Shown: positions 1 to 6,674, numbered from the stretch's first letter. The stretch is DNA of 9,598 nt from Actinobacteria bacterium UBA3086 (GCA_002367305.1 DFBG01000071.1:2168-11765), one strand, 5' to 3'. The notes: a model not told the origin generated them from the sequence alone. Numbers and translations are program-made.

Positions 1-375
1 TCGGCAGCAGCGATTTCTCTCGAGGCTCGAGCGTTGTCGCGACTCACTCTGGCCAACGACGGACGCGTGGCCTACACATGGATCGAGGAAGCAGACTTCA
101 CCGAGACTGGTGCGCACCCCGATGAGACCGAGACTCTGCCCGACGCCGTACGCACGCTAGGGGGCATCGACGTCTCGCTCCTTCTGCGCGTTCGTAACGG
201 CGAGGTCAGAGGAAACCTTCGCGCCAAGACGGGCTTTGACGTCGGCGCAGTCGCCCGCGAACTGGGCGGAGGAGGCCACAAAGCGGCCGCAGGGTTCACG
301 CATCTGGGTACCCTCGAGTCACTGCTGGAGCGCATCCTGCCGCTCCTGCCATCCAAAATCGTCAAGGGGAACTGA
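1..375 (+). CDS. nrnA: DHH/DHHA1 phosphoesterase, NrnA-like (C-terminal part, 5' end outside window)
   Basis: The reading frame is open from base 1 to the TGA at 373-375, giving 124 residues with no start in view; the in-frame TTG at 34 lies inside the domain and is not a likely start. The fragment is a DHHA1 domain: it carries the glycine-rich signature GGGGHKAAAGF at fragment residues 89-99 (bases 265-297), which binds the nucleotide phosphate in this family, preceded by a typical stretch SLLLRVRNGEVRGNLRAK. By family knowledge, NrnA-type proteins are about 320-340 residues, degrade very short oligoribonucleotides or cyclic dinucleotide products and may dephosphorylate pAp in the cytoplasm. 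The catalytic DHH half must lie upstream. Only 1 nt separates its stop from truB, as expected for the rbfA-nrnA-truB order of actinobacteria. Which NrnA activity it has cannot be judged from the fragment. Confidence 0.85.
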   Translation, partial: SAAAISLEARALSRLTLANDGRVAYTWIEEADFTETGAHPDETETLPDAVRTLGGIDVSLLLRVRNGEVRGNLRAKTGFDVGAVARELGGGGHKAAAGFTHLGTLESLLERILPLLPSKIVKGN

Positions 376-376
376 C

Positions 377-1291
377 ATGAGCACGCGTGGAGCAACGGAC
401 CTCTCAGGGATTATCTGTGTGGATAAGCCAGCCGGAATGACGAGCCACGACGTAGTGGCCGCTGTTCGCCGTATCACTGGTGAGCGGCGCGTAGGTCACG
501 CCGGAACACTCGACCCCATGGCCACGGGCGTCCTCGTGGTACTTGTGGGACCAGCCACACGCTTGACCCCATATCTCACGAGTGAAGAGAAGATCTATGC
601 TGCTCGCATAACCTTCGGCTCATCGACTGATACCGATGATGCGGAGGGAGAGACCACATCCACCCTTCCAGTCCCCGCTGAGGTCAGCGACATCCATGCG
701 GCCAGAGCACAGGTGGAAGGACTCGTTGGAACGATCGAACAGACGCCACCGGCGTACTCAGCGGTCAAACTTCAAGGCAAAAAGGCATATGAGTTGGCTC
801 GCGCGGGCAAAGAGGTCGTCATCGCTCCCCGCACCGTACGCATCATCGAGGCCAGACTCGACGGGATCATTGACGGCCCTCCCGTCTCCTGGAACATCAC
901 CACGAGGGTTTCGAAAGGCTTCTACATTCGTTCGCTCGCCCGCGATCTGGGTGAATCCCTTGGCACAGCGGCCCATCTGGGCGGACTTCGTCGGCTGGCA
1001 TCGGGCAAGTTGACCACGAGCCGCGCACGTCCGCTTGAATCATTTCAGGCGGCCGACGACATCTCCGAGATGTTCATTCCATCACGTGAGGTGCTGGAGA
1101 TGGAGACGATCAGCGTCAGTCAGGGAATCGCACGACAGGTCGCCACGGGATCCCAACTGCCCGGAATGCTCGCCGACGAGGACCAGCCCGGACCGTTCGC
1201 GGTCGTCGCAGGCGGCAAGGTCATAGGCATCTATGCACGCGCCGAGGAATTCCTCAAGGCCGAAGCCGTCTTCCCCGGAGGCATCGCATGA
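377..1291 (+). CDS. truB: tRNA pseudouridine(55) synthase TruB
   Basis: The 304-residue protein converts uridine 55 of the tRNA T-loop to pseudouridine. The catalytic motif GHAGTLDPMATGVL is at residues 40-53, with the nucleophile Asp46. The N-terminal KPAGMTSHDVV (17-27), the YSAVK motif (Tyr127 to Lys131) and KGFYIRSLARDLGE (180-193) are the other family motifs. About 75 C-terminal residues form the PUA-like RNA-binding extension seen in actinobacterial TruB. I place the start at the ATG at 377, because it has an AAGGGGA Shine-Dalgarno at 364-370 six bases upstream and the protein then begins right before the conserved GIICVDKPAG segment. The frame also stays open upstream to an ATG at 236, but that would overlap the previous gene by 140 bases. 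Its stop overlaps the ribF start (ATGA), so the two genes are probably translationally coupled. Confidence 0.96.
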   Translation: MSTRGATDLSGIICVDKPAGMTSHDVVAAVRRITGERRVGHAGTLDPMATGVLVVLVGPATRLTPYLTSEEKIYAARITFGSSTDTDDAEGETTSTLPVPAEVSDIHAARAQVEGLVGTIEQTPPAYSAVKLQGKKAYELARAGKEVVIAPRTVRIIEARLDGIIDGPPVSWNITTRVSKGFYIRSLARDLGESLGTAAHLGGLRRLASGKLTTSRARPLESFQAADDISEMFIPSREVLEMETISVSQGIARQVATGSQLPGMLADEDQPGPFAVVAGGKVIGIYARAEEFLKAEAVFPGGIA

Positions 1292-2223
1292 CCGAACGCA
1301 TCGTGACGTGGTCGCCGACCGTGGCCCATTTAGGTCAGTGCCACGTCGCAATGGGCGTGTTCGACGGCGTCCATCTCGGGCACCAGACTCTCATCACCGA
1401 TTGCGTCGTCGGTGCACGTTCCGCGGGAGTGTGCGGTGGCGTGGTCACATTCGACCGTGATCCCGATCTCGTGGTCACGCCGGACTCTGCGGCTCCGCAG
1501 TTGCTCCCTCTGTCCCAGAAACTCCACGAGATCCTGAATCTTGATGTTGATTTCATACTCGTCATCCCGTTCGACGCGCACATGGCGACACTTCCACCGG
1601 AACGATTCCTCGATGAAGTACTCTTGACGGCCTCATCCCCATCTCTCATCCACGTTGGTCACGACTTCAGATTCGGGCGATATGCCGAGGGAGACGTAGC
1701 GACCTTGCGAGAGTTGGGAGGACCACGAGGCCTGAGTGTTGCCGACCGCGAGCTCGTCATGTCTGATGGAGAACCGATCACCTCCACACGCATTCGGCAA
1801 CTCGTCACATCGGGCGACGTTGTTGCCGCTCGGAATCTGCTCGGGCGCTCGCACCGTGTATCTGGCACAGTCACGCGAGGTCGTGGAGCGGGAGCTGATC
1901 TTGGATTCAGAACCGCCAACCTTCGCCCTACAGAGCATGCGGCCCTGCCAGCGGACGGCGTGTATGCAGGTTTCGTCCGCGTCGGAGAGGCAAGATACCC
2001 TGCAGGAATCTCTGTTGGCGTCCCGCCGACCTTCAAGGAGGCGTCCGATCTGCTCGAGGCGCATCTCATCGGTTTTGAGGGAGACCTCTACGGTAAGGAC
2101 GTCATCGTCGAGTTCGTCAGGCGGATTCGGGCACAGCGAGCATTCGACTCCATGCCCGAGTTGACCCAGGCGATCAGTGCGGATATCGAACTCATCACGA
2201 ACATATTGGGTGTGCAAAGCTGA
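1288..2223 (+). CDS. ribF: Bifunctional riboflavin kinase / FMN adenylyltransferase (FAD synthetase)
   Basis: The 311-residue protein makes FMN from riboflavin and then FAD from FMN, both with ATP, in the cytoplasm. The N-terminal adenylyltransferase domain shows the nucleotidyltransferase signature GVFDGVHLGH (residues 23-32; His29 and His32) and the STRIR motif at 166-170, which is the KMSKS-like ISSTxIR site. The C-terminal flavokinase domain starts near residue 185, with GFRTANL (Thr209, Asn211 binding Mg-ATP in the family), PADGVYAG, and VPPTF at 245-249. Glu257 in LEAHL matches the family's catalytic-base position by eye. Two motif positions differ from the usual form: FPTAN reads FRTAN, and the usual NPTF reads PPTF. 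The start ATG at 1288 overlaps the truB stop and has GGAGG at 1277-1281, six bases upstream. The stop overlaps the next small ORF (TGATG). Confidence 0.95.
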   Translation: MTERIVTWSPTVAHLGQCHVAMGVFDGVHLGHQTLITDCVVGARSAGVCGGVVTFDRDPDLVVTPDSAAPQLLPLSQKLHEILNLDVDFILVIPFDAHMATLPPERFLDEVLLTASSPSLIHVGHDFRFGRYAEGDVATLRELGGPRGLSVADRELVMSDGEPITSTRIRQLVTSGDVVAARNLLGRSHRVSGTVTRGRGAGADLGFRTANLRPTEHAALPADGVYAGFVRVGEARYPAGISVGVPPTFKEASDLLEAHLIGFEGDLYGKDVIVEFVRRIRAQRAFDSMPELTQAISADIELITNILGVQS

Positions 2224-2501
2224 TGGCAGGACCCATGCCTCCGGATCCGTTCGATGATTCAGACATCGACCCGTTCGCTCTCGAACAAGCCGAACGTCTC
2301 GCGCGTGAAAGCTCGCCCGATGACATTCGGTGGGAGAGACTTGACGGGCCGACCATCGACGAACTCGATCCCCGCTACGATCCGGTCGATGAGGACGACG
2401 ACTTGAGTTGGTGGGAGGCTCTCGACGGGCTCTCGCGCGTGTCGATCATCGGTGCAGTATTGGGTGTGGCAGCAGTCGTGCTCGCATGGCTCACCGCATA
2501 G
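2223..2501 (+). CDS. Small acidic protein with one C-terminal transmembrane helix, function unknown
   Basis: I do not recognise this 92-residue protein. The first 70 residues are strongly acidic: I count 23 Asp/Glu against 5 Arg and no Lys, with a DEDDD run at 56-60 next to a WW pair at 63-64. Residues 73-91 are an uncharged hydrophobic segment (starting VSIIGAVLGVAAVV) that ends one residue before the stop, giving a tail-anchored topology with the acidic part probably in the cytoplasm. The ATG overlaps the ribF stop as TGATG, which suggests translation by coupling, since no good Shine-Dalgarno precedes it. An alternative ATG at 2235 would remove four residues. Codon use resembles the neighbours, and the tight overlap and protein-like composition support a real gene rather than a chance ORF. 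Confidence 0.7.
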   Translation: MAGPMPPDPFDDSDIDPFALEQAERLARESSPDDIRWERLDGPTIDELDPRYDPVDEDDDLSWWEALDGLSRVSIIGAVLGVAAVVLAWLTA

Positions 2502-2522
2502 CGGCCAAAACGTCCTCCGACC

Positions 2523-2552
2523 TGCGCATAGTGCATGAATTCGTGCTATACT
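2523..2552 (+). promoter_or_regulatory. Probable rpsO promoter with extended -10
   Basis: TATACT at 2547-2552 matches the sigma-A -10 consensus in 5 of 6 bases and is preceded by TGC at 2544-2546, giving an extended -10 element. The best -35 candidate is TGCGCA at 2523-2528 with an 18-base spacer, only 3 of 6 matches, so recognition may rest on the extended -10. Transcription would begin around 2559, leaving about 90 bases of leader before rpsO. Confidence 0.6.
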
Positions 2553-2584
2553 GCCGAGGTTTGTGTAAAGGTACCCTGACCTGA

Positions 2585-2605
2585 GACCGTTGACTCACCA
2601 ACGTC
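2585..2605 (+). promoter_or_regulatory. Hairpin in the rpsO leader, possible S15 autoregulatory element
   Basis: GAC (2585-2587) and GTTG (2589-2592) pair with CAAC (2599-2602) and GTC (2603-2605), giving a 7-bp stem with one bulged C at 2588 and a six-base ACTCAC loop. A second short pairing, GGAT with ATCC, can form just before the Shine-Dalgarno. S15 is known to repress its own mRNA through leader structures in several phyla, including actinobacteria. That this hairpin belongs to such an element is an inference from its position and shape only. Confidence 0.4.
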
Positions 2606-2630
2606 GGCCTCGGATCTGGGCGAATCCAAG

Positions 2631-2638
2631 AGGAAAGG
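2631..2638 (+). promoter_or_regulatory. rpsO ribosome binding site
   Basis: AGGAAAGG sits ten bases before the ATG at 2649 and fixes that start. It follows directly on the leader structures, so folding of the leader could control access to it. Confidence 0.7.
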
Positions 2639-2648
2639 TGAACCACAT

Positions 2649-2918
2649 ATGTCGCTCGAAAAGGACGTAAAGTCCGCAATCGTCGCCGAGCACGCCCGTA
2701 CTGAGGGCGATACCGGCTCCCCCGAGGTCCAGATCGCACTGCTTTCGCAGCGCATCAGTGACCTCACCGAGCACCTCCGTACGCACAAGGCAGACCACCA
2801 CACCCGTCGTGGACTGCTCAAGCTGGTCGGCCAGCGCCGTCGCCTTCTCGGCTATCTCAAGAAGAACGACATCGAGCGCTATCGCGCGATCATCGCGAAA
2901 CTGGGCTTGCGCGGGTAA
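2649..2918 (+). CDS. rpsO: 30S ribosomal protein S15
   Basis: The 89-residue protein has the standard S15 length and sequence throughout. The signature TGSPEVQIALLSQRI is at residues 22-36, the 16S rRNA-contacting residues His42 and Asp49 are present, and DHHTRRGLLKLVGQRRRLL follows. It binds the three-way junction of 16S rRNA helices 20-22 and helps assemble the platform of the small subunit. The position of the usual Ser in DHHSRRGL is Thr52, a conservative change. It has its own promoter and leader and is followed by pnp, the same rpsO-pnp order as in E. coli, Bacillus and Streptomyces. The spacer between the two contains a long inverted repeat, so the pair may be transcribed together with partial termination or RNA processing in between. 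Confidence 0.98.
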   Translation: MSLEKDVKSAIVAEHARTEGDTGSPEVQIALLSQRISDLTEHLRTHKADHHTRRGLLKLVGQRRRLLGYLKKNDIERYRAIIAKLGLRG

Positions 2919-2935
2919 GTATCAACAAGGAACTC

Positions 2936-2963
2936 GAAGGCGGGAGATCCATCTCCCGCCTTC
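2936..2963 (+). terminator. Perfect 13-nt inverted repeat after rpsO (attenuator or RNase III site)
   Basis: GAAGGCGGGAGAT at 2936-2948 is exactly repeated in inverse at 2951-2963 around a CC centre. As RNA this gives about 12 bp of GC-rich helix with a tight loop, 17 bases after the rpsO stop. The following bases TCTCATG give no real U-tract, so termination would be weak. In E. coli and Streptomyces the rpsO-pnp spacer has a hairpin cleaved by RNase III that takes part in pnp control; this repeat occupies the equivalent place. Confidence 0.65.
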
Positions 2964-2975
2964 TCTCATGAAATG

Positions 2976-3029
2976 GCGCGTCGGATACGCGCATGAACAT
3001 GAGGTGGTCTTCGCGCATGGGGCGCGGAG
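2976..3029 (+). promoter_or_regulatory. Two further hairpins in the pnp leader
   Basis: GCGCGT (2976-2981) pairs with ACGCGC (2987-2992) around a CGGAT loop. CTTCGCGC (3009-3016) pairs with GCGCGGAG (3022-3029), with one G-U pair, around an ATGGG loop. The second ends eight bases before the pnp Shine-Dalgarno (AAGAGGAAG, 3037-3045). Together with the 2936-2963 repeat they make the pnp leader a row of three stems. A role in control of pnp translation or decay is inferred. Confidence 0.4.
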
Positions 3030-3055
3030 GTGAGGTAAGAGGAAGTAGAAGAATT

Positions 3056-5236
3056 ATGGCAAAGGTAGTTGAGCAGTTCGAACTGTACGGCAAGGAATAC
3101 ACCCTTGAGACCGGTGAGCTGGCCAAGCAGGCCGGTGGCGCCGTTCTCGTACGTCAGGGAGACACTGTCGTCCTGGTGACCGCAACCGCATCACGTCACC
3201 CCAAGGATCTGGATTTCTTCCCCCTGACTGTTGATTTCGAAGAGCGCATGTACGCCGCGGGCAAGCTCCCCGGCGGATTCATCAAGCGTGAGGCACGCCC
3301 GAGCGAGAAGGCCATTCTCACCGCACGTATGATCGACCGCCCGATCCGTTCCGCGTTCCCCTCGAACTTCCGCAACGATGTTCAGATCATTGCGACGGTT
3401 CTCTCTGCGGATCAGGTTCACCAGCCCGACGTGATCGCCATCATGGGTGCATCGGCTGCCCTCAAAGTGGCAGGCATTCCGTTCGAGGGCCCTCTCGCCG
3501 GTGTGCGCGTGGGTCGCGTCAACGGCGAGTTCATGGTCAACCCGACCTTCGATGAGCTGGAAGAGAGCGATCTCGATCTGGTAGTCGCCGGTAACGCCGA
3601 GGCCGTGTTCATGGTCGAGGCTGGCGCACTCGAGGTCTCCGAGACCGACATGCTCGAGGCCCTGACCTTCGCACAGAAGGCCGTCGGCGAATTCTGTGAC
3701 ATTCAGGAGACATTCGTCGGCAAGGCTGACGTCACTCCTCGGGAGTTCCCGGTTGCGGTCCTCGACGAGGAGCTCAAGGCTCGCGTGTTCGCCGCAGGTG
3801 CGGACAAGATGAAAGCGGCTCTCCACGACGCCGACAAGCACTCCCGCATGAACAACGTCGCCGCCGTCAAGGACGAGGTGCTCGCCACCTTCTCCGAAGA
3901 GGAGCAGGCTTCGAAGGGCAAGGACCTACGTGCATCCCTCAAGCTTCTCGAGAAGAAGACCATGCGCACCATGGTCCTCGAGACCGGCGAGCGTGCAGAC
4001 GGTCGTGCACTCGACGAGGTTCGTCAGATCACCACGACAGCCGGCTACCTGCCGCGCTCTCACGGCTCCGGCCTCTTCACGCGTGGACAGACGCAGGTCC
4101 TCTCGGTGCTCACCTTGGGCATGCTCAACGAGTGGCAGCGCCTCGACACCATCGATGTGTCCGAGGGTAAGCGCTACATCCACCACTACAACTTCCCGCC
4201 GTTCTGCACGGGTGAGACCGGCTTCATGCGCGGTCCCAAGCGTCGCGAGATCGGTCACGGCGCACTTGCCGAGCGCGCACTCATGCCCGTCGTTCCCGAC
4301 GAGGAGACGTTCCCGTACACGATCCGTATCGTGTCCGAGGTTCTCGAATCCAACGGCTCGTCCTCCATGGGTTCCGTATGCGGTTCCACGCTCGCTCTCA
4401 TGGACGCTGGCGTTCCCATCGCAGCACCGGTCTCCGGTATCGCCATGGGTCTCATCAAGGAGGGCGATGATGTCGCTGTCCTGAGTGACATCCAGGGCCT
4501 CGAGGACTTCCTGGGCGACATGGACTTCAAGGTCGCCGGTACCCCCGACGGCATCACCGCTCTGCAGATGGACAACAAAGCAAAGGGCGTCGGTTACGAC
4601 ATCCTCGCCAAGGCGCTGCATCAGGCTCACGAGGGTCGCGCGCACATCCTCGCCAAGATGATGGAGTCGATCGACGAGCCCCGCGAGGCGCTCTCCGAGT
4701 TCGCTCCCCGCATCCTCACCATCAAGATCCCGCAAGACAAGATCCGCGAGGTCATCGGTTCGGGCGGCAAGGTCATTCGCGGCATTCAGGCCGAGACCGG
4801 TGCCCAGATCGACATCCAGGAGGACGGCACGATCTTCGTCGCCTCTCGTGACAAGGGCGGAGAGGAAGCGGTTCGCCGCATCAACCTCATCGTCAAGGAG
4901 CCGGAGATCGGCGAGCGCTTCAAGGGCCGCGTCGTCTCCATCCAGGCCTTCGGTGCCTTCATCGAGCTGGTTCCGGGCAAGGACGGTCTGCTCCACATCT
5001 CGCGCGTGGCCAAGGGTCGCGTCGAGAAGGTCGACGATGTTCTTTCCGTCGGCGACGAGGTCGAGGTCGAGGTGCTCGACATCGACGAGCGTGGCAAGGT
5101 CTCTCTGGACCGTGTCGACAAGCCTGAGGCTCCCAAGAGCTCCGGTGGCAGCGCGCGCAAAGAGGGCGGCACCGACAAGCCCCGCGAGAATCGTGGCGGT
5201 GGCGACCGTGACCGGAAGCCGCGTCGGCGTCACTAG
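3056..5236 (+). CDS. pnp: Polynucleotide phosphorylase (PNPase)
   Basis: The 726-residue enzyme degrades RNA 3' to 5' by phosphorolysis, as a homotrimer. It has two RNase PH-like domains separated by a helical segment, then a KH domain (about 551-610, with IGSGG at 567-571) and an S1 domain (about 617-688). The second RNase PH domain holds the active site: GSSSMGS (Ser436, Ser437), and EDFLGDMDFK with Asp484, Asp490 and Lys492, matching E. coli Ser438/439, Asp486, Asp492 and Lys494. The last 35 residues are a low-complexity Gly/Arg-rich tail ending KPRRRH, likely to bind RNA non-specifically. I chose the ATG at 3056 because it has AAGAGGAAG at 3037-3045 and opens the conserved protein start; the in-frame ATG at 2993 would add 21 unconserved residues that cross the leader hairpins. 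It follows rpsO by 137 bases. Confidence 0.97.
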   Translation: MAKVVEQFELYGKEYTLETGELAKQAGGAVLVRQGDTVVLVTATASRHPKDLDFFPLTVDFEERMYAAGKLPGGFIKREARPSEKAILTARMIDRPIRSAFPSNFRNDVQIIATVLSADQVHQPDVIAIMGASAALKVAGIPFEGPLAGVRVGRVNGEFMVNPTFDELEESDLDLVVAGNAEAVFMVEAGALEVSETDMLEALTFAQKAVGEFCDIQETFVGKADVTPREFPVAVLDEELKARVFAAGADKMKAALHDADKHSRMNNVAAVKDEVLATFSEEEQASKGKDLRASLKLLEKKTMRTMVLETGERADGRALDEVRQITTTAGYLPRSHGSGLFTRGQTQVLSVLTLGMLNEWQRLDTIDVSEGKRYIHHYNFPPFCTGETGFMRGPKRREIGHGALAERALMPVVPDEETFPYTIRIVSEVLESNGSSSMGSVCGSTLALMDAGVPIAAPVSGIAMGLIKEGDDVAVLSDIQGLEDFLGDMDFKVAGTPDGITALQMDNKAKGVGYDILAKALHQAHEGRAHILAKMMESIDEPREALSEFAPRILTIKIPQDKIREVIGSGGKVIRGIQAETGAQIDIQEDGTIFVASRDKGGEEAVRRINLIVKEPEIGERFKGRVVSIQAFGAFIELVPGKDGLLHISRVAKGRVEKVDDVLSVGDEVEVEVLDIDERGKVSLDRVDKPEAPKSSGGSARKEGGTDKPRENRGGGDRDRKPRRRH

Positions 5237-5256
5237 TTCCAACCTGTGAATCAATG

Positions 5257-5303
5257 CGGCCCGATGTGACGGCTCGGTGACACCGAGCTCGATCGTCGGG
5301 CCG
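5257..5303 (+). terminator. Symmetric interrupted palindrome after pnp, likely terminator or processing hairpin
   Basis: CGGCCCGA (5257-5264) is matched by TCGGGCCG (5296-5303), and inside it GCTCGGTG (5272-5279) is matched by CACCGAGC (5281-5288). Both dyads share the same centre at 5280, and the two linkers are each 7 bases. In RNA, G-C and G-U pairs in the linkers shrink the internal loop to about 4x4. The repeat lies 20 bases past the pnp stop, where a terminator is expected, but no U-tract follows. An overlapping alternative pairing also exists: ATGTGAC (5264-5270) with GTCACAT (5305-5311). Confidence 0.5.
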
Positions 5304-5319
5304 TGTCACATTCTGGCTG

Positions 5320-5325
5320 TATGAT
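5320..5325 (+). promoter_or_regulatory. Possible -10 element for the M16 peptidase/dapB transcript
   Basis: TATGAT matches the sigma-A -10 consensus in 5 of 6 bases and lies between the post-pnp palindrome and the peptidase start. No convincing -35 is found 15-19 bases upstream, where the palindrome arm sits. A start near 5332 would give a leader of about 45 bases. Confidence 0.35.
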
Positions 5326-5377
5326 TGAGCACATGACCATGGCGGGCGCATCAGCGCCTCATGACGGAAGGTATGCG

Positions 5378-6625
5378 ATGTTCTATCGCGAGACTGTTCT
5401 TGAGAACGGCGTGACCGTGATCACCGAGTCGATCGACACGGTCAGATCCGTCGCCATAGGTATGTGGTTCGCGGTCGGCAGCCGCGATGAGACCGGCGCA
5501 GAGGCGGGCATGTCCCACTTCATGGAGCACATGATGTTCAAGGGGACGCCCACGCGGAGCGCGGCCGAGATATCACAGGTCTTCGACAGTCTGGGAGCCG
5601 AGCTCAACGCATTCACCTCCAAGGAGTACACCTGTTACTACGCTCGCGTCATAGACCAGCACACCGCGGTCGCGGTCGAGGTCCTCTCGGACATGGTGGC
5701 CAACGCGACGCTGTCCCAAGACGCTTGTGACAGCGAGCGGGAAGTGGTTATCGAGGAGATCGCTCGCATGGAGGACACTCCCGACGATCGCATTCATGAA
5801 CTGTTCGCCAAGGCCCTCTGGCCCGACCACCCCCTCGGACTGCCGATCCTGGGTAGCAGGGAGAGTGTGGGATCGTTCGGTCACGATGAGAGCGTTGCCT
5901 TCAGAAAGCGCCACTACGTAACCGGCAACTGTGTCGTCGCAGCAGCGGGCAACATCTCTCATGAGGATCTTGTGGCCCTGGTGCGCGAGCATCTGAATCT
6001 GCCAGAAGGACCACGCAGTGATCGCCCCGTCGCAACGAGTGGTGCAGCCACCCGACTCTCGCTTCTTCCCAAGGAGACCGAGCAGGCGCACATCTGCTAC
6101 GGCGTCAGCGGGCTCAACGCGCACCATCAGGATCGGTTCACGCTGTCCGTCATCGACACCGTGCTTGGTGGCGGTATGTCCTCTCGTTTGTTCCAGGAGA
6201 TACGCGAAAAGCGTGGTCTGGCCTATGCCGTCTTCAGCTTCCACGCCCTCTACCAGGACACCGGTCAGTGGGCCGTGTACGCAGGTACCCGCCCCGCCAA
6301 CGCGCAGGAAGTCATCGGCATGATCCGGTCAGAACTCGACCGAGTCGCATCTGATGGAATCACCGACGAAGAGCTTCTGCGCGCGCAGAATGCGATCAAG
6401 GGACACATCGTTCTCGGCATGGAGAGTACGCGCAACCGCATGACCCGCTTGGGCAAGAACCGGGTCACCGGCGGCGAGCTGTTGCAGGTCGATGAGATCG
6501 TCGAACGCATCGAAGCCGTCGACATGGCGGGTGTGCGCAGGGTCACGAGCGACGTTCTGGAAGCCAAGCCAACGCTCGCTATGATCGGGCCGTTCGAAGA
6601 GAAGGATATTGCGCACCTCGTGTGA
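5378..6625 (+). CDS. M16 family zinc metallopeptidase (pitrilysin / processing-peptidase-like)
   Basis: The 415-residue protein has the inverted zinc motif HFMEH (His47, Glu50, His51), where the two His bind zinc and Glu50 is the catalytic base. The third ligand is in EREVVIEEI, Glu126 or Glu127. The C-terminal half has the second M16 fold, with GGGMSSRLFQEIREKRGLAY and a YAGT segment. The length fits the single-unit bacterial M16B group (mycobacterial PepR, Bacillus MlpA/YmxG), which sits between pnp and dapB in many actinobacteria; its natural substrate is poorly known. I see no signal peptide, so it is probably cytoplasmic. I chose the ATG at 5378 because GGAAGG (5366-5371) lies six bases upstream and the protein then begins directly at the conserved FYRETVLENGV. 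Upstream in-frame starts at 5303 (GTG), 5321, 5333 and 5339 have no good ribosome site, and the first lies inside the palindrome. Confidence 0.93.
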   Translation: MFYRETVLENGVTVITESIDTVRSVAIGMWFAVGSRDETGAEAGMSHFMEHMMFKGTPTRSAAEISQVFDSLGAELNAFTSKEYTCYYARVIDQHTAVAVEVLSDMVANATLSQDACDSEREVVIEEIARMEDTPDDRIHELFAKALWPDHPLGLPILGSRESVGSFGHDESVAFRKRHYVTGNCVVAAAGNISHEDLVALVREHLNLPEGPRSDRPVATSGAATRLSLLPKETEQAHICYGVSGLNAHHQDRFTLSVIDTVLGGGMSSRLFQEIREKRGLAYAVFSFHALYQDTGQWAVYAGTRPANAQEVIGMIRSELDRVASDGITDEELLRAQNAIKGHIVLGMESTRNRMTRLGKNRVTGGELLQVDEIVERIEAVDMAGVRRVTSDVLEAKPTLAMIGPFEEKDIAHLV

Positions 6626-6644
6626 TCCGCGAGCTGCTGTGCGC
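6611..6644 (+). promoter_or_regulatory. Stem-loop spanning the M16 stop codon, upstream of dapB
   Basis: GCGCAC (6611-6616) and CTCG (6617-6620) pair with CGAG (6630-6633) and GTGCGC (6639-6644), leaving a nine-base loop and a five-base bulge (6634-6638) on the 3' side. The peptidase TGA lies in the loop and the dapB ribosome site begins 14 bases downstream. It may be chance in GC-rich DNA; no U-tract follows. Confidence 0.25.
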
Positions 6645-6674
6645 AGGTGAGACAAAAGGGGAGAGGACCGAACA

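Noticed and set aside
236..376. Upstream extension of truB to the ATG at 236
   Set aside because: It would overlap the DHHA1 domain of the previous gene, encodes no TruB-like sequence, and the ATG at 377 has a proper ribosome site.
1633..2217. A 194-codon minus-strand frame opposite ribF
   Set aside because: It lies wholly within ribF, resembles no protein family, and has no promoter or plausible gene context on that strand.
2936..2963. Inverted repeat after rpsO read as a mobile-element end or attachment site
   Set aside because: No transposase, target duplication or second copy is seen; its place directly after rpsO fits an RNA hairpin.
2993..3055. Upstream start of pnp at 2993
   Set aside because: It adds 21 residues unlike PNPase, runs through the leader hairpins and lacks a ribosome site, whereas 3056 has one.
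3930..4484. A 184-codon plus-strand frame inside pnp
   Set aside because: It is an out-of-frame Ser/Arg/Pro-rich shadow of the pnp coding sequence.
3926..5254. A 442-codon open frame on the minus strand opposite pnp
   Set aside because: It is antisense to the most strongly conserved gene of the window; its Asp/Leu/Ala-rich composition is what the complement of GC-rich coding DNA gives, and it has no recognisable domain.
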